A stretch of DNA of 64,000 nucleotides from Pseudomonas sp. P5_109. Its GTDB lineage: Bacteria > Pseudomonadota > Gammaproteobacteria > Pseudomonadales > Pseudomonadaceae. The stretch is taken from contig NZ_CP125380.1 of assembly GCF_034009455.1 (NCBI RefSeq), positions 1,467,001 to 1,531,000 on the forward strand, in the 5' to 3' direction. The position numbers and the translations under genes were made by a program. The notes beneath the pieces were generated by a model that was not told where the DNA came from, did no database searches, and saw only the letters and a program-made list of their open reading frames with translations. Shown here piece after piece: positions 17,822-28,133 of this stretch (its first letter is position 1; each line of letters opens with the position of its first letter).

Positions 17822-18613
17822 GTGGCTTTTGTACAACTCGCCGAGGGCGAACTGCATTACCAACTCGATGGACCGGTCGATGCGCCGGTGCTGGTGCTGT
17901 CCAATTCCCTGGGCACTGACCTGCACATGTGGGACGCGCAGATCCCGGCGTTCTCCGAGCATTTTCGCGTGCTGCGTTTCGACACTCGTGGCCACGGCCA
18001 ATCGCTGGTGACGCCGGGCCCGTACAACATCGAGCAACTGGGCCGCGACGTGCTCGCCTTGCTCGATGCCTTGCACATCGAACGCGCGCATTTCTGTGGA
18101 TTGTCCATGGGCGGGTTGATCGGCCAGTGGCTGGGGATCAATGCCAGTGAGCGGCTGAACAAGCTGATCGTGTGCAACACCGCGGCGAAAATCGGCGATC
18201 CGTCGGTGTGGGACCCGCGCATTGAAATGGTGCTGCGCGATGGTCAGGCGACCATGGTTGCCCTGCGCGATGCCTCGATTGCCCGCTGGTTCACCCCGGA
18301 CTTCTCCGCCGCCAACCTGGCGGCAGCCAAGCAGATTACCGACATGCTCGCGGCCACATCGCCCGAAGGTTATGCAGCCAACTGCGCAGCGGTGCGCGAT
18401 GCCGATTTCCGCGAGCAGTTGTCCTCGATCAAGGCACCGCTGCTGGTGATTGCCGGTAGTGAAGACGCGGTGACGCCGCCATCCGGCGGGCACTTCATTC
18501 AGGAACATGTGCCGGGCGCCGAGTACGCCGAGTTCTATGCGGCGCACTTGTCCAACGTCCAGGCAGGCAACGCGTTCAGCGAGCGCGTGCTGGCGTTTCT
18601 TTCGGCTGATTGA
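17822..18613 (+). CDS. pcaD: 3-oxoadipate enol-lactonase
   Basis: A 263-residue alpha/beta hydrolase that opens beta-ketoadipate enol-lactone to beta-ketoadipate. The nucleophile elbow 'CGLSMGG' gives Ser95. The acid residue is probably in 'AGSEDAVTPP' and the histidine in 'AAHLSNV'. The start codon is GTG, preceded by AAGGAG. It sits between pcaB and pcaC with short gaps, as in other Pseudomonas. Confidence 0.93.
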   Translation: MAFVQLAEGELHYQLDGPVDAPVLVLSNSLGTDLHMWDAQIPAFSEHFRVLRFDTRGHGQSLVTPGPYNIEQLGRDVLALLDALHIERAHFCGLSMGGLIGQWLGINASERLNKLIVCNTAAKIGDPSVWDPRIEMVLRDGQATMVALRDASIARWFTPDFSAANLAAAKQITDMLAATSPEGYAANCAAVRDADFREQLSSIKAPLLVIAGSEDAVTPPSGGHFIQEHVPGAEYAEFYAAHLSNVQAGNAFSERVLAFLSAD

Positions 18614-18623
18614 GGGTTTTCCT

Positions 18624-19016
18624 GTGGATGAGAAACAACGTTACGACGAGGGCATGGAAGTCCGTCGCGCGGTACTGGGCGACGCCCATGTCAACCGTAG
18701 CCTGACAACCCTGACCGAGTTCAACTCGGAGTTCCAGGAGATGATCACCCGTCACGCCTGGGGCGACATCTGGACGCGCCCGGGCCTGCCACGCCATACC
18801 CGCAGCCTCATCACCATCGCCATGCTGATCGGCATGAACCGCGAGGGCGAACTCAAGTTGCACCTGCGCGCCGCCGCCAACAACGGCGTGAGCCGTGGCG
18901 AAATCAAGGAAGTGATCATGCAGAGTGCGATCTACTGCGGGATTCCGGCGGCCAATGCGACCTTCCACCTGGCCGAGTCGGTGTGGGATGAGTTGGGGAT
19001 TGAATCGCGGGAGTGA
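18624..19016 (+). CDS. pcaC: 4-carboxymuconolactone decarboxylase
   Basis: A 130-residue CMD-family protein removing CO2 from 4-carboxymuconolactone to give the enol-lactone. The length equals that of P. putida PcaC. Visible marks are 'TRHAWGDIWTRPGLPRHTRS' and 'EIKEVIMQSAIYCGIPAAN' (CMD helix with its conserved Glu, Cys and His-containing surroundings). The GTG at 18624, with GAGGG just after the pcaD stop, is taken as start; the longer in-frame ORF only overlaps pcaD. Confidence 0.93.
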   Translation: MDEKQRYDEGMEVRRAVLGDAHVNRSLTTLTEFNSEFQEMITRHAWGDIWTRPGLPRHTRSLITIAMLIGMNREGELKLHLRAAANNGVSRGEIKEVIMQSAIYCGIPAANATFHLAESVWDELGIESRE

Positions 19017-19045
19017 TCCCGGTGATGGCTGTTGACTGAGTTGAC

Positions 19046-19117
19046 GCCTTCGCGAGCAAGCCCGCTCCAACAGGGACCCACGATCAACTGTGGGAGCGGG
19101 CTTACTCGCGAAGGCGG
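19046..19117. repeat. REP doublet (type A)
   Basis: Two inverted type A copies lie between the converging pcaC and porin genes. The spacer 'CAGGGACCCACGATCAACTG' resembles that of the doublet at 10561-10611. Confidence 0.85.
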
Positions 19118-19166
19118 CCGGTCAGTCGACATCACCTTCGACTGACACCCCACATTTGTTGTGTAT

Positions 19167-20426
19167 TTACAGCAGGCTGATCGGATAGCTGATGATCAAG
19201 CGGTTCTCATCGAACTCGTTATTGCTGTAGTCGCGACGCATGGTCGAGTTGCGCCATTTCAGGTTCAGGTCTTTCAGCGCACCGCTCTGCACGGTGTAGC
19301 CCAGTTCCGATTCACGTCCCCATTCCTTGCCGTCGGTGATGCTGCCGGTGTGCACGTTATCGCCACTGATGTAGCGGTTCATCAGGGTCAGGCCCGGTAC
19401 GCCGAGGGCGGCGAAGTTGTAGTCGTGGCGTACTTGCCATGAACGTTCCTGGGCATTGTCATAGCTGGAGTTGAAGCTGTCGTTGCCCAGGGTGCCGCCG
19501 CTGGTGCCGTTGACCCGCATCCAGGCGTTGTCGCCGGTGAGCTTTTGCAGGCCGACGTAGAAGGTGTTGCCGCCGTACTTGGCCGAAAACAAGCCGTACA
19601 GGGTTTTGTTGTCCAGCTCGCCGGCGCGGGCGCTGCCGTCATCCTTGCCGTAGAAGAAACCCAGGTTGGCGCCCAGGGTCCAGTCGCCAAGCGGTTGGCT
19701 GTGGATCAAATTGACGAATTGCTGGCTGTAGATGTCCTTGAGCTCGGCGTTCCACAGGCCGATCTGGGTACGTTTGTCGTTGAACACGTACTCGCCACCC
19801 TGGAAGTTGAAACGGTCAGAGGTGAACGCGGCTTTGCCGGTCATCGACATGTCGTCCATGCTGCTGTCGTCGCGCGGGCTGTTCTGGCGGAACTGGCCGC
19901 CGTAGAGCGTCAGGCCATTGATTTCCTTCGAGGTGATCTGGCCGCCACGGAAAGTTTGCGGCAGCGAGCGACCATCGTCCGAGCGCAGGATCGGCAATAC
20001 CGGCATCCATTCGCCAACCTTGACTTCGGTCTGCGACAGCTTGGCCTTGAACGCCACGTTGGTGCGGCCGAAATTGTCCGCCGGGCGGCCGTCATGGTCC
20101 AGCGGCAGCAGTTGCGTGCCGCCGGTGCCTTTGCCGCCGTCGAGCTTCACCGAGTACAACCCCAGCACATCCATGCCGAACCCGACGGTGCCCTGGGTGA
20201 ACCCGGACTTGGCGTCGAGGATGAAACTCTGCGTCCACTCTTCAGCCTTGCCCTGAGCCTTGGTCGGGTTAGTGAAGTTGCGGTTGATGTAGAAGTTGCG
20301 CAGGTTCAGGTTGACCTTGGCCCCTTCGACAAAACCCGGCTCCTCGGCGTAGGCGGGCAGGGCGGCACTGGCCAGTGCGGCGGCGATCAGGCTGGGGACG
20401 AAATACTGCGCGGTGGAAGACGTCAT
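19167..20426 (-). CDS. OprD-family outer-membrane porin, probably for aromatic acids
   Basis: A 419-residue 18-strand porin of the OprD/Occ family. The signal peptide (about 1-27, ending 'ALPAYA') precedes 'EEPGFVEGAKVNLNLRNFYI', the usual start of mature OprD porins, and the protein ends in a hydrophobic 'IISYPISLL' strand. OprD members each admit particular small acids. The location next to pcaC and a reverse PcaR box identical to that of pcaR about 210 bases upstream suggest uptake of 4-hydroxybenzoate, protocatechuate or a related acid (PhaK/OpdK-like role). The exact substrate is inferred. Confidence 0.88.
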   Translation of the reverse strand: MTSSTAQYFVPSLIAAALASAALPAYAEEPGFVEGAKVNLNLRNFYINRNFTNPTKAQGKAEEWTQSFILDAKSGFTQGTVGFGMDVLGLYSVKLDGGKGTGGTQLLPLDHDGRPADNFGRTNVAFKAKLSQTEVKVGEWMPVLPILRSDDGRSLPQTFRGGQITSKEINGLTLYGGQFRQNSPRDDSSMDDMSMTGKAAFTSDRFNFQGGEYVFNDKRTQIGLWNAELKDIYSQQFVNLIHSQPLGDWTLGANLGFFYGKDDGSARAGELDNKTLYGLFSAKYGGNTFYVGLQKLTGDNAWMRVNGTSGGTLGNDSFNSSYDNAQERSWQVRHDYNFAALGVPGLTLMNRYISGDNVHTGSITDGKEWGRESELGYTVQSGALKDLNLKWRNSTMRRDYSNNEFDENRLIISYPISLL

Positions 20427-20818
20427 GAGCTCGGGTCTCTCTAATTCTTGGGGATGAAACAGGGTGATGCCGCAACCCGGGGTTGCAGACGAATATTCGA
20501 AATCAGCACAAAACGAAGCGGGTCAGCCGGAGAGGGCAGGGCGCGGGGGCATGGCGTCGAACCTGTTGTTATTGGTTTTGTGGTTCGGATGGTGAATTGA
20601 ATGTACTAGATGGTTCAATCGTAAAAAACGGGTTTTGGGCGATTATCGAACGAAAGTATATTCGTGCGAATTAGTATTTGTTTCATTTTTTCAAGTTTCA
20701 TGTGTGTGGGCTGTTGTCAACCATTAGACCTGATAGTTGTTGTGAGGAGTTTCATGAGTTAGGGTTTTTATCGTGTTGCCCAAGGGTGATTAACTAACGC
20801 TTTAAACAGGAGGTTGCC
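20427..20818. other. Divergent regulatory interval between the porin and the AT-rich gene
   Basis: No gene is seen. The left part is the porin leader. A reverse PcaR box lies at 20637-20651. From about 20570 rightward the sequence becomes AT-rich and stays so through the next gene, marking a change of base composition. Confidence 0.6.
20637..20651 (-). promoter_or_regulatory. PcaR-type operator for the porin gene
   Basis: GGGCGATTATCGAAC reads on the minus strand as GTTCGATAATCGCCC, identical base for base to the box before pcaR (7965-7979). Its orientation faces the porin gene, which starts about 210 bases away. Confidence 0.75.
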
Positions 20819-21307
20819 ATGAAAACTTCAAGGTCGGAGAATGGATGGCCAGTTAGTGATAGGGGAGATGTACCGTCTGTATCGGGAAGATTGAATGGAA
20901 TTCTCAAGGTGCAAGGTGAAAGAGATACTGATGTTACAGCGACGGGTTTATATTTTCATTGGTTCAAGGACCCCACCTATTTTTTTCTGCTCGTAGAGGA
21001 CAACAAAATCGGGATGGAGTTGATTCTCAGAGGTGACGAACTCGAGGCTGGCAAAAGATACGTTATTGATATGAAGAACCCTAGTGATGTGGAGGCGTCG
21101 CTCCTTTGGAAGGGGTCTGCGGGACAGTCTGAATCGGACAAGGTCGGGGAGCTACATGTCAGGTTCATTACTCCGGAAGGTGATTTTGAGAGAATCGACG
21201 GGGATTTTGATTTTGAATATACAGAAACCGGTGTGGGATTTGAGCGGAAAGTAGGATTTTCGTGTCTGAATTTTTCGTTAAAAGTGCCGAATAAAAAAAT
21301 TTCGTAA
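20819..21307 (+). CDS. AT-rich orphan gene, unknown function
   Basis: A 162-residue soluble protein that I do not recognise. The start ATG has a strong AGGAGG (20808-20813 region). The sequence 'GRLNGILKVQGERDTDVTAT', then 'FFLLVEDNKIGMELIL', 'EAGKRYVIDM' and 'DFDFEYTETGVGFERKVGF', alternates hydrophobic and charged residues like an all-beta domain. There is no signal peptide. Codon use is visibly AT-rich (many TTT, ATT, AAA, AGA), unlike every neighbour, which suggests horizontal acquisition. It stands alone between the porin and the efflux operon and ends in an AT-rich trailer. Confidence 0.75.
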   Translation: MKTSRSENGWPVSDRGDVPSVSGRLNGILKVQGERDTDVTATGLYFHWFKDPTYFFLLVEDNKIGMELILRGDELEAGKRYVIDMKNPSDVEASLLWKGSAGQSESDKVGELHVRFITPEGDFERIDGDFDFEYTETGVGFERKVGFSCLNFSLKVPNKKIS

Positions 21308-21397
21308 AGGTGTGGGTTTTGATTTGTTCGGTATGTTGGAGTTGTGAAGTTGATATGAGTAAGTGTGTTGGTTACTCAAGGCGAGTGCCAATAAATA

Positions 21398-21440
21398 CCC
21401 GCGCCATGGAGCACATATAGCTCAATGGCGTGGGTTTTTT
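21398..21440. terminator. Terminator between the orphan gene and the RND operon
   Basis: A 15-base imperfect stem (CCCGCGCCATGGAGC against GCTCAATGGCGTGGG) is followed by six T. The left flank is AT-rich, so it may act on both strands. Confidence 0.8.
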
Positions 21441-21452
21441 CGTATTGGCAGA

Positions 21453-22913
21453 TCAGAACATCTTCATCTTCGGCGCTTCTTCTTTCAACGGCTCGTTTTT
21501 CGCCGTCTGTTCGTTCCAGCCACCACCTAGTGCCTTGTACAGGTTGACCTGACTGATCAGCTGCGCCAGGCGATCGGTGATCAGACTCTGTTCGGAGTTG
21601 AACAGCTGACGCTGGGCATCGAGGAACGTCAGGTTGCTGTCGACACCGATGCGATAACGACGCTCGGCCAGGCGGTAGTAGTCCTGGTTGGCGCTGACCA
21701 GATTACGCTGTGCCTGTACCTGGTCGGTATAGGTCCCGCGTGCGGCCAGGCCGTCGGCGACTTCCTGGAAGGCCGTTTGAATGGACTTCTCGTAGTTCGC
21801 CACACCGATGTCTTTCTGGATCTTCGAGTAATCCAGGCTGGCGCGCAGGCTGCCGGCGTTGAAGATCGGCAGGTTGATCTGCGGCTGGAACAGCCAAGTA
21901 CCCGAACCGCCCTTGAACAGGCCGGACAGGTCCGGGCTCAGGGTCCCGGCGTTGGCGGTCAGGCTGATGCTCGGGAAGAACGCTGCCCGTGCCGCGCCGA
22001 TGTTGGCGTTGGCCGCCTTGAGGTTGTGCTCGGCCTGGAGGATGTCCGGACGACGTTGCAGCAAGTCCGACGGCAGGCCGGCCGGTACTTCGGCCAACAG
22101 ATCGTCGTTCAACGGTTTGGCCGCTGGCAGGTTGGCCGGGACGCCGGTACCCAACAGCAGTACCAGGCTGTTTTCATCCTGGGCGACCTGGCGGGTGTAG
22201 CGGGCCAGTTGCGCACGGGCGTTTTCCACCGAGGTCCGCGACTGCGCCAGGTCCAGGGCCGAGGCGACTCCCACTTCGTTGCTGCGCGCGGTGAGCTTGT
22301 AGCTCTCCTCGAACGCGGCGAGGGTGTCCTGGGTGACTTTCAGCAGTTCCTTGTCGGCCTGCCAGGTCAGGTAGGCGTTGGCGACGCTGGCCACCAGGCT
22401 GAGCTGCGTGCTGCGCCGGCCTTCTTCGGTGGCGAAGTACTTCTGCAACGCTTCCTCGTTCAGGCTGCGAACCCGACCGAACAGGTCGAGTTCGTAGGCG
22501 TTGACGCCAACCGTTGCCGAGTAGGAACTGGTGATGCCGGCTTCGCCGGTCTGCGACGCGTTAGCCGGAACGCGCTGACGGCTGCCGGTGCCGTTGGCCG
22601 AGACGGCCGGGAACAGATCGGCACGGGAGATGCGGTACTGCGCCGCAAACGCGTCGATGTTCAGGGCCGCGACACGCAGGTCACGGTTGTTTTCCAGGGC
22701 CACCTGGATCAGCTGTTGCAGCGCCGGGTCATGGAAAAACTGCTTCCAGCCCTGCTCGGCAGCCGCTTGCGCCGGTGCCTGGGCCGGCGAGTACGCCGGG
22801 CCCTGCGGGTACTGGCCCGCCACCGGTGCTTCGGGCTGCTGATAATCAGGTATCAGCGAGCAGCCACCGAGCACGAAGGCGGCGACTGCCAGGGAGAGTA
22901 GCGACTTGCTCAT
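21453..22913 (-). CDS. ttgC: Outer-membrane channel of an RND efflux pump (TtgC/EmhC/OprM-like)
   Basis: A 486-residue TolC-type outer-membrane lipoprotein. Signal peptide with lipobox 'LGGC' (Cys18), then two repeats of the OMF domain with the long periplasmic helices ('[20 protein letters not shown]', 'SASAL'-type turns). It exports drugs, solvents and aromatic compounds together with the two upstream gene products. Orthologues are TtgC of P. putida, EmhC of P. fluorescens and OprM of P. aeruginosa. Its ATG overlaps the last base of the pump gene stop codon. Confidence 0.92.
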   Translation of the reverse strand: MSKSLLSLAVAAFVLGGCSLIPDYQQPEAPVAGQYPQGPAYSPAQAPAQAAAEQGWKQFFHDPALQQLIQVALENNRDLRVAALNIDAFAAQYRISRADLFPAVSANGTGSRQRVPANASQTGEAGITSSYSATVGVNAYELDLFGRVRSLNEEALQKYFATEEGRRSTQLSLVASVANAYLTWQADKELLKVTQDTLAAFEESYKLTARSNEVGVASALDLAQSRTSVENARAQLARYTRQVAQDENSLVLLLGTGVPANLPAAKPLNDDLLAEVPAGLPSDLLQRRPDILQAEHNLKAANANIGAARAAFFPSISLTANAGTLSPDLSGLFKGGSGTWLFQPQINLPIFNAGSLRASLDYSKIQKDIGVANYEKSIQTAFQEVADGLAARGTYTDQVQAQRNLVSANQDYYRLAERRYRIGVDSNLTFLDAQRQLFNSEQSLITDRLAQLISQVNLYKALGGGWNEQTAKNEPLKEEAPKMKMF

Positions 22914-25900
22914 TAGCCAGCCTCTTTAGGAGTTTCAGTAGCGTCATCCTGGTCGACCTTTTTACGCTGGCCAATGGACGACACGGTGACGAAAAACAGC
23001 GGGACCCAGAAGATCGCCAGCACAGTGGCGGTGATCATACCGCCGATCACGCCGGTACCGATTGCATGTTGGCTACCGGAACCTGCGCCCGTGGATATCG
23101 CCAGTGGTACCACGCCGAGGACGAAGGCGAGCGAGGTCATGATGATCGGTCGCAGACGCATGCGGCAGGCTTCGATTGCCGCGTCGCGCAGGCTACGCCC
23201 TTGTTCATGCAGTTCCTTTGCAAATTCGACAATCAGAATGGCGTTTTTCGCCGCCAGACCGATAGTCGTCAACAGGCCTACCTGGAAGTACACGTCGTTG
23301 GACAAACCGCGCAGGCTGGTGGCCATCAGTGCACCGATGATCCCCAGCGGTACCACCAACATTACCGCGATCGGAATCGACCAGCTTTCATACAGCGCCG
23401 CCAGGCACAGGAACACCATCAGCAGCGACAGGGCGTACAGCGCCGGTGCTTGCGAGCCGGACAAACGTTCTTCGTACGACAGGCCGGTCCAGGAAATACC
23501 GACACCCGCCGGCAGCTTCTTGGCAATGGCTTCGACTTCGAGCATGGCTTCACCGGTGGAATAGCCTGGCGCCGGGGCACCGAGGATTTCCATCGCTTCC
23601 ACGCCGTTGTAGCGGGCCAGTTTCGGCGAACCGTAGATCCACTCGCCCTTGGCGAACGCCGAGAACGGAACCATGGTGCCGGCGCTGTTGCGCACGTACC
23701 ACTTCTGCAGGTCTTCAGGGCCCATTCGAGAGCCTGGAATGCCTTGCACGTAAACCTTCTTCACCCGACCACGGTCGATGAAGTCGTTGACGTAGCTACT
23801 GCCCAGGGCAATCGACAGGGTGTTGTTGATGTCGGCGATGGTAATGCCCAGGGCACTGGCCTTCTCGTCATCGATTTCCAGCTGGTATTGCGGTTCGTCG
23901 TTCAGTCCGTTCGGACGCACCTGAGTCAGAATCTTGCTTTGCGCGGCCATGCCGAGGAACTGGTTGCGCGCTTCCATCAGTTTTTCGTGACCGATACCGG
24001 CGCGGTCCTGCAGGAACACGTCGAAACCGGTGGCGTTACCCAGTTCCAGTACCGCCGGTGGCGCGAAGGCGAACACCATGGCGTCGCGGAAGGTGAAGAA
24101 GTGCTGCTGGGCACGGGCCGCCACCTTGAACACGTTGTTGTCGGCGTTACGTTCGTCCCACGGACGCAGCATGATGAACGCCATGCCCGAACTCTGGCCA
24201 CGGCCGGCGAAGTTGAAGCCGGTCACGGTGAACACCGAGTTCACCGCATCGCCTTCACCGCCATCCTTGCCCGGACGCAGCAGGAATTCACGCATTTCAT
24301 CGACGACCACCTGGGTACGCTGGGCCGTGGAGCCTGCCGGGGTTTGCACCTGGGCGAACAGTACACCCTGGTCTTCTTCCGGCAGGAACGCCGTTGGAAT
24401 GCGGGTGAACAGCCAGATCATGCCCACAACGATCAGCAGATACGCCAACAGATACGGGATCTTGCGCTGCAGGATATTGCCGACACCGCGTTCGTAGCCG
24501 CGAACGCCGCGGTCGAAATTGCGGTTGAACCAGCCAAAGAAACCGCGTTTCGGTACGCCGTGCTCGCCTTTTGGAATCGGCTTGAGCATGGTCGCGCAAA
24601 GCGCCGGGGTGAAGATCAGCGCAACCAGTACCGACAGGGCCATGGCCGAGACGATGGTGATCGAGAACTGCTTGTAGATCACGCCGGTGGAACCGCTGAA
24701 GAACGCCATCGGCAGCAGAACCGCCGACAGTACCAGGGCAATACCGACCAGTGCGCCCTGGATCTGGCCCATGGACTTCTTGGTGGCTTCCTTGGGTGAC
24801 AGGCCCTCCTCGCTCATCACCCGTTCGACGTTTTCCACCACGACGATGGCGTCGTCCACCAGCAAGCCGATGGCGAGCACCATGCCGAACATGGTCAGGG
24901 TGTTGATGCTGAAACCGGCGGCCGCGAGGATGCCGAACGTACCGAGCAATACCACCGGTACGGTCATGGTGGTGATCACCGTGGCGCGGAAGTTTTGCAG
25001 GAACAGGAACATCACCAGGAACACCAGCGCAATCGCTTCGACCAGGGTGTGAACCACGCCCTTGATCGACTCCGTTACAACCGGGGTGGTGTCATACGGG
25101 AACACCACTTCCATCCCTTGCGGGAAGAACGGCTTGAGGCTGTCGATGGTCGTGCGCAGGGCCTTGGCGGTATCGAGCGCGTTGGCACCGGTGGCCAGTT
25201 TCACTGCCAGGCCGGAAGCCGGGGCGCCGTTGAACTGGGCGTTGATGCTGTAGTTCTCGCCACCCAGACCGACTTCGGCAACGTCTTTCAGGCGAACCTG
25301 GGAACCGTCCTTGTTGACCTTGAGCAGGATCTTGTCGAATTGCTCAGCGGTCTGCAGACGGGTCTTGCCGATGATCGTCGCGTTCAACTGGGTGCCGGGC
25401 AGGGCAGGCAGGCCGCCGAGCTGGCCGGACGACACCTGGACGTTCTGCGCGGCGATGGCGGTCTTGACGTCGATCGGGGTCAGGTTGAAGTTGTTCAACT
25501 TGGCCGGGTCGAGCCAGATACGCATGGCGTACTGCGAACCGAACACCTGGAAGTCGCCGACACCGGCGGTCCGCGAGATCGGGTCCTGCATGTTCGACAC
25601 GATGTAGTTGGACAGGTCGTCCTTGGTCATGCTGCCGTCACGCGACACCACGCCGATCACCAACAGGAAGTTCTTCACTGCCTTGGTGACGCGGATACCC
25701 TGCTGTTGCACTTCCTGTGGCAGCAGCGGGGTGGCCAGGTTCAGCTTGTTCTGCACCTGAACCTGTGCGGTGTCGGAGTTGGTGCCTTGCTCGAAGGTCG
25801 CGGTAATGGTCATGGTGCCGTCGGAGTTACTTTCCGACGAGACATAACGCAGGTTGTCGATACCGTTGAGCTGTTGCTCGATCACCTGGACCACGGTGTC

Positions 25901-26074
25901 CTGTACCGTTTGTGCCGAAGCACCCGGGTAGGTCACGGAGATGGCGATCGCTGGAGGCGCGATGCTCGGGTACTGGTTGATCGGCAACCGCAGGATCGAT
26001 AGTGCCCCGACCAACATGATCACCAGGGCGATTACCCAGGCGAAAATCGGACGGTCGATAAAAAATTTCGACAT
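22913..26074 (-). CDS. ttgB: RND efflux pump inner-membrane transporter (TtgB/EmhB/MexB-like)
   Basis: A 1053-residue hydrophobic/amphiphilic efflux RND protein (HAE1). The N-terminus '[16 protein letters not shown]' and '[15 protein letters not shown]' are classic. The proton-relay aspartates lie in '[20 protein letters not shown]' and the partner lysine in '[15 protein letters not shown]'. Two large periplasmic loops bind substrate. It forms the tripartite pump with the neighbours; the gap to the adaptor gene is only three bases. Confidence 0.95.
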   Translation of the reverse strand: MSKFFIDRPIFAWVIALVIMLVGALSILRLPINQYPSIAPPAIAISVTYPGASAQTVQDTVVQVIEQQLNGIDNLRYVSSESNSDGTMTITATFEQGTNSDTAQVQVQNKLNLATPLLPQEVQQQGIRVTKAVKNFLLVIGVVSRDGSMTKDDLSNYIVSNMQDPISRTAGVGDFQVFGSQYAMRIWLDPAKLNNFNLTPIDVKTAIAAQNVQVSSGQLGGLPALPGTQLNATIIGKTRLQTAEQFDKILLKVNKDGSQVRLKDVAEVGLGGENYSINAQFNGAPASGLAVKLATGANALDTAKALRTTIDSLKPFFPQGMEVVFPYDTTPVVTESIKGVVHTLVEAIALVFLVMFLFLQNFRATVITTMTVPVVLLGTFGILAAAGFSINTLTMFGMVLAIGLLVDDAIVVVENVERVMSEEGLSPKEATKKSMGQIQGALVGIALVLSAVLLPMAFFSGSTGVIYKQFSITIVSAMALSVLVALIFTPALCATMLKPIPKGEHGVPKRGFFGWFNRNFDRGVRGYERGVGNILQRKIPYLLAYLLIVVGMIWLFTRIPTAFLPEEDQGVLFAQVQTPAGSTAQRTQVVVDEMREFLLRPGKDGGEGDAVNSVFTVTGFNFAGRGQSSGMAFIMLRPWDERNADNNVFKVAARAQQHFFTFRDAMVFAFAPPAVLELGNATGFDVFLQDRAGIGHEKLMEARNQFLGMAAQSKILTQVRPNGLNDEPQYQLEIDDEKASALGITIADINNTLSIALGSSYVNDFIDRGRVKKVYVQGIPGSRMGPEDLQKWYVRNSAGTMVPFSAFAKGEWIYGSPKLARYNGVEAMEILGAPAPGYSTGEAMLEVEAIAKKLPAGVGISWTGLSYEERLSGSQAPALYALSLLMVFLCLAALYESWSIPIAVMLVVPLGIIGALMATSLRGLSNDVYFQVGLLTTIGLAAKNAILIVEFAKELHEQGRSLRDAAIEACRMRLRPIIMTSLAFVLGVVPLAISTGAGSGSQHAIGTGVIGGMITATVLAIFWVPLFFVTVSSIGQRKKVDQDDATETPKEAG

Positions 26075-26077
26075 GGT

Positions 26078-27235
26078 TTACTCCCCTTTGCCGCCGGAGG
26101 CTTTATCAGCTGCCTGGGCGGGGGCCGGGTTCTTTACGGCTACGTTGGTCGCTTCACTGGCCTTGACTTCGATGCCAGGTTTGACGAATTGCAGACCTTC
26201 GGTGATCAGGCGATCGCCGGCCTTCAGGCCGTCTTCGATCAGCCACTGGTTACCGACGGTGCGGTTGGCCTTCAGTTGACGCAGTTCGACCTTGTTGTCC
26301 GGGCCGACAACCAGTGCGGTCGGCGAACCCTTGAGGTCACGGGTCACGCCTTGCTGCGGGGCCAGGATCGCCGCGCTGTTTACACCGGCCAGCAACTTGG
26401 CGTGCACGAACATGCCAGGCAGAAGGGTGTGGTCAGGGTTCGGGAAAATGGCGCGCAGGGTGACGGAACCGGTGGTCTGGTCAACCGAGATTTCGGAGAA
26501 CTCCAGTTTGCCGTCCAGCTTGTAATCGCTGCCGTCTTCGAGGGTCAGCTTGACCGAGGCCGCGTTGTCGCCGGCTTTTTGCAGGCGGCCGCTTTCCAGC
26601 TCGCGGCGCAGTTGCAACAGCTCGACGGAGGACTGCGTCACGTCGACGTAGATCGGGTCGATTTGCTGAATCACTGCCATCGCATCGACCTGGGCATTGC
26701 TGACCAGCGCGCCTTCGGTCACCGAAGAGCGGCCGATACGGCCGGTCAGCGGGGCATAGACCTTGGTGTAGCGCACGTTGATCTGTGCGGTTTGCAGCGC
26801 GGCTTCCGATTGCAGACGGTTGGCCACGGCGGTGTCGTATTCCTGACGGCTTACGGCTTGTTCGTCGACCAGTTGCTTGTAGCGGTCGGAAACCGACTTG
26901 GTCGAACGCAGGTTGGCTTCGGCGCTGGCGAGCGTAGCTTCATAGATCGAAGGGTCGATCTGATAGAGCTGCTGGCCGGCCTTGACGTCGCTGCCTTCCT
27001 TGAACAGGCGCTTGAGAATGATGCCGTTGACCTGCGGACGGACTTCGGCAATGCGGAATGCACTGGTGCGGCCAGGCAGATCGGAGGTCAGGGTGAAAGC
27101 TTGCGGTTGCAGAGTCACGACGCCGACCTGAGGGGGTGGGGCGACCGGTGCTGCCTCTTCCTTTTTGCATCCGCTGAGTAGCGATGCCAGGGCGACGGCG
27201 GCGACCAGAGCGGTAACAGCTGGCTTGAATTGCAT
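26078..27235 (-). CDS. ttgA: RND periplasmic adaptor lipoprotein (TtgA/EmhA/MexA-like)
   Basis: A 385-residue membrane-fusion lipoprotein joining the pump to the outer-membrane channel. Signal peptide with lipobox 'LLSGC' (Cys22). The lipoyl-like half motif 'RTSAFRIAEVRPQVNGII' and the alpha-hairpin and beta-barrel parts follow in the usual order. It is the first gene of the operon. The divergent TetR gene is 265 bases away, with the operator between them. Confidence 0.94.
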   Translation of the reverse strand: MQFKPAVTALVAAVALASLLSGCKKEEAAPVAPPPQVGVVTLQPQAFTLTSDLPGRTSAFRIAEVRPQVNGIILKRLFKEGSDVKAGQQLYQIDPSIYEATLASAEANLRSTKSVSDRYKQLVDEQAVSRQEYDTAVANRLQSEAALQTAQINVRYTKVYAPLTGRIGRSSVTEGALVSNAQVDAMAVIQQIDPIYVDVTQSSVELLQLRRELESGRLQKAGDNAASVKLTLEDGSDYKLDGKLEFSEISVDQTTGSVTLRAIFPNPDHTLLPGMFVHAKLLAGVNSAAILAPQQGVTRDLKGSPTALVVGPDNKVELRQLKANRTVGNQWLIEDGLKAGDRLITEGLQFVKPGIEVKASEATNVAVKNPAPAQAADKASGGKGE

Positions 27236-27321
27236 GAAAATCCTCGGGTCAGGCGCGCAAGGAGCGCACCGGAAAGGTGGAAGGTTGAAATTTGTTTACC
27301 GAGTGGATAAGTAGCTTGCTA

Positions 27322-27355
27322 AGGAATATACTTACGTACATGGTTGTTTGTAAAG
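27322..27355. promoter_or_regulatory. TtgR-type operator in the ttgA-ttgR gap
   Basis: Read on the minus strand, the segment contains TTTACAAACAACCATG followed by GTAAGTATATTCCTTAGC. This is close to the TtgR operator I recall from P. putida. It overlaps the divergent promoter region, so the repressor can control both directions. Confidence 0.8.
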
Positions 27356-27500
27356 ACCCAAGCTGCGTATCACCGTCGTTACACAAGCCGTTGAAAGGTT
27401 GGAATTGTAGGCCGGGGACGAACCCCCAGAACGTTCGCCCCACTTTTATTCAGCTGATATTCAGACATCGCTGAAGCACCCTGATTGAGGTTGTACTGCC

Positions 27501-28133
27501 ATGGTCCGTCGTACCAAAGAGGAAGCTCAGGAAACCCGCGCGCAAATTCTCGTGGCGGCCGAAAAGGCCTTTTACGAGCGAGGCGTGGCGCGCACGACCC
27601 TGGCGGACATCGCGACTCTGGCCGGCGTCACTCGCGGGGCCATTTACTGGCACTTCAGCAACAAGGCGGATCTGGTGCAGGCCATGCTCGACACCTTGCA
27701 TGAGCCGCTGGAAGAAATGGCCAAGGCCAGCGAAAGCGAGGACGAACTCGACCCCCTGGGATGCATGCGCAAACTGTTGATTCATTTGTTTCATCAAATT
27801 GCGCTGGACCCGAAAACCCGACGTATTAATGAGATTCTGTTTCATAAGTGCGAATTCACCGATGAAATGTGCGATCTGCGCCAACAACGAGTGTCAGCCA
27901 GCCTTGAATGCAATGTGCGAATCGGCCTGGCCTTGAGTAATGCCGTAAATCGCGGCCAGTTGCCGGAAAACCTCGACACCGCCCGCGCTGCGATCAGCTT
28001 GCATGCTTATATTGACGGCATCCTGTACCAGTGGTTGCTGGCCACAGACAGTTTTGAATTGCACACCGAAGCCGAGCGTTGGGTCGATACAGGGCTGGAC
28101 ATGCTGCGCTTGAGCCCCAGCCTGCGCAAATGA
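27501..28133 (+). CDS. ttgR: TetR-family repressor of the efflux operon (TtgR/EmhR)
   Basis: A 210-residue TetR repressor. The DNA-binding part is at about 10-55 ('[20 protein letters not shown]', with the recognition helix '[15 protein letters not shown]'). The ligand-binding helical domain contains '[19 protein letters not shown]' and resembles TtgR, which releases DNA on binding flavonoids, antibiotics or aromatic compounds. It is transcribed divergently from ttgABC with a matching operator between them. Confidence 0.92.
   Translation: MVRRTKEEAQETRAQILVAAEKAFYERGVARTTLADIATLAGVTRGAIYWHFSNKADLVQAMLDTLHEPLEEMAKASESEDELDPLGCMRKLLIHLFHQIALDPKTRRINEILFHKCEFTDEMCDLRQQRVSASLECNVRIGLALSNAVNRGQLPENLDTARAAISLHAYIDGILYQWLLATDSFELHTEAERWVDTGLDMLRLSPSLRK

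Noticed and set aside
16352..18547. A 731-codon ORF on the minus strand
   Set aside because: It runs antisense through pcaB and pcaD, which have intact catalytic motifs and gene order. Composition is that of a shadow frame.
22775..24799. A 674-codon ORF on the plus strand
   Set aside because: It is antisense to the RND pump and channel genes and shows no family features.
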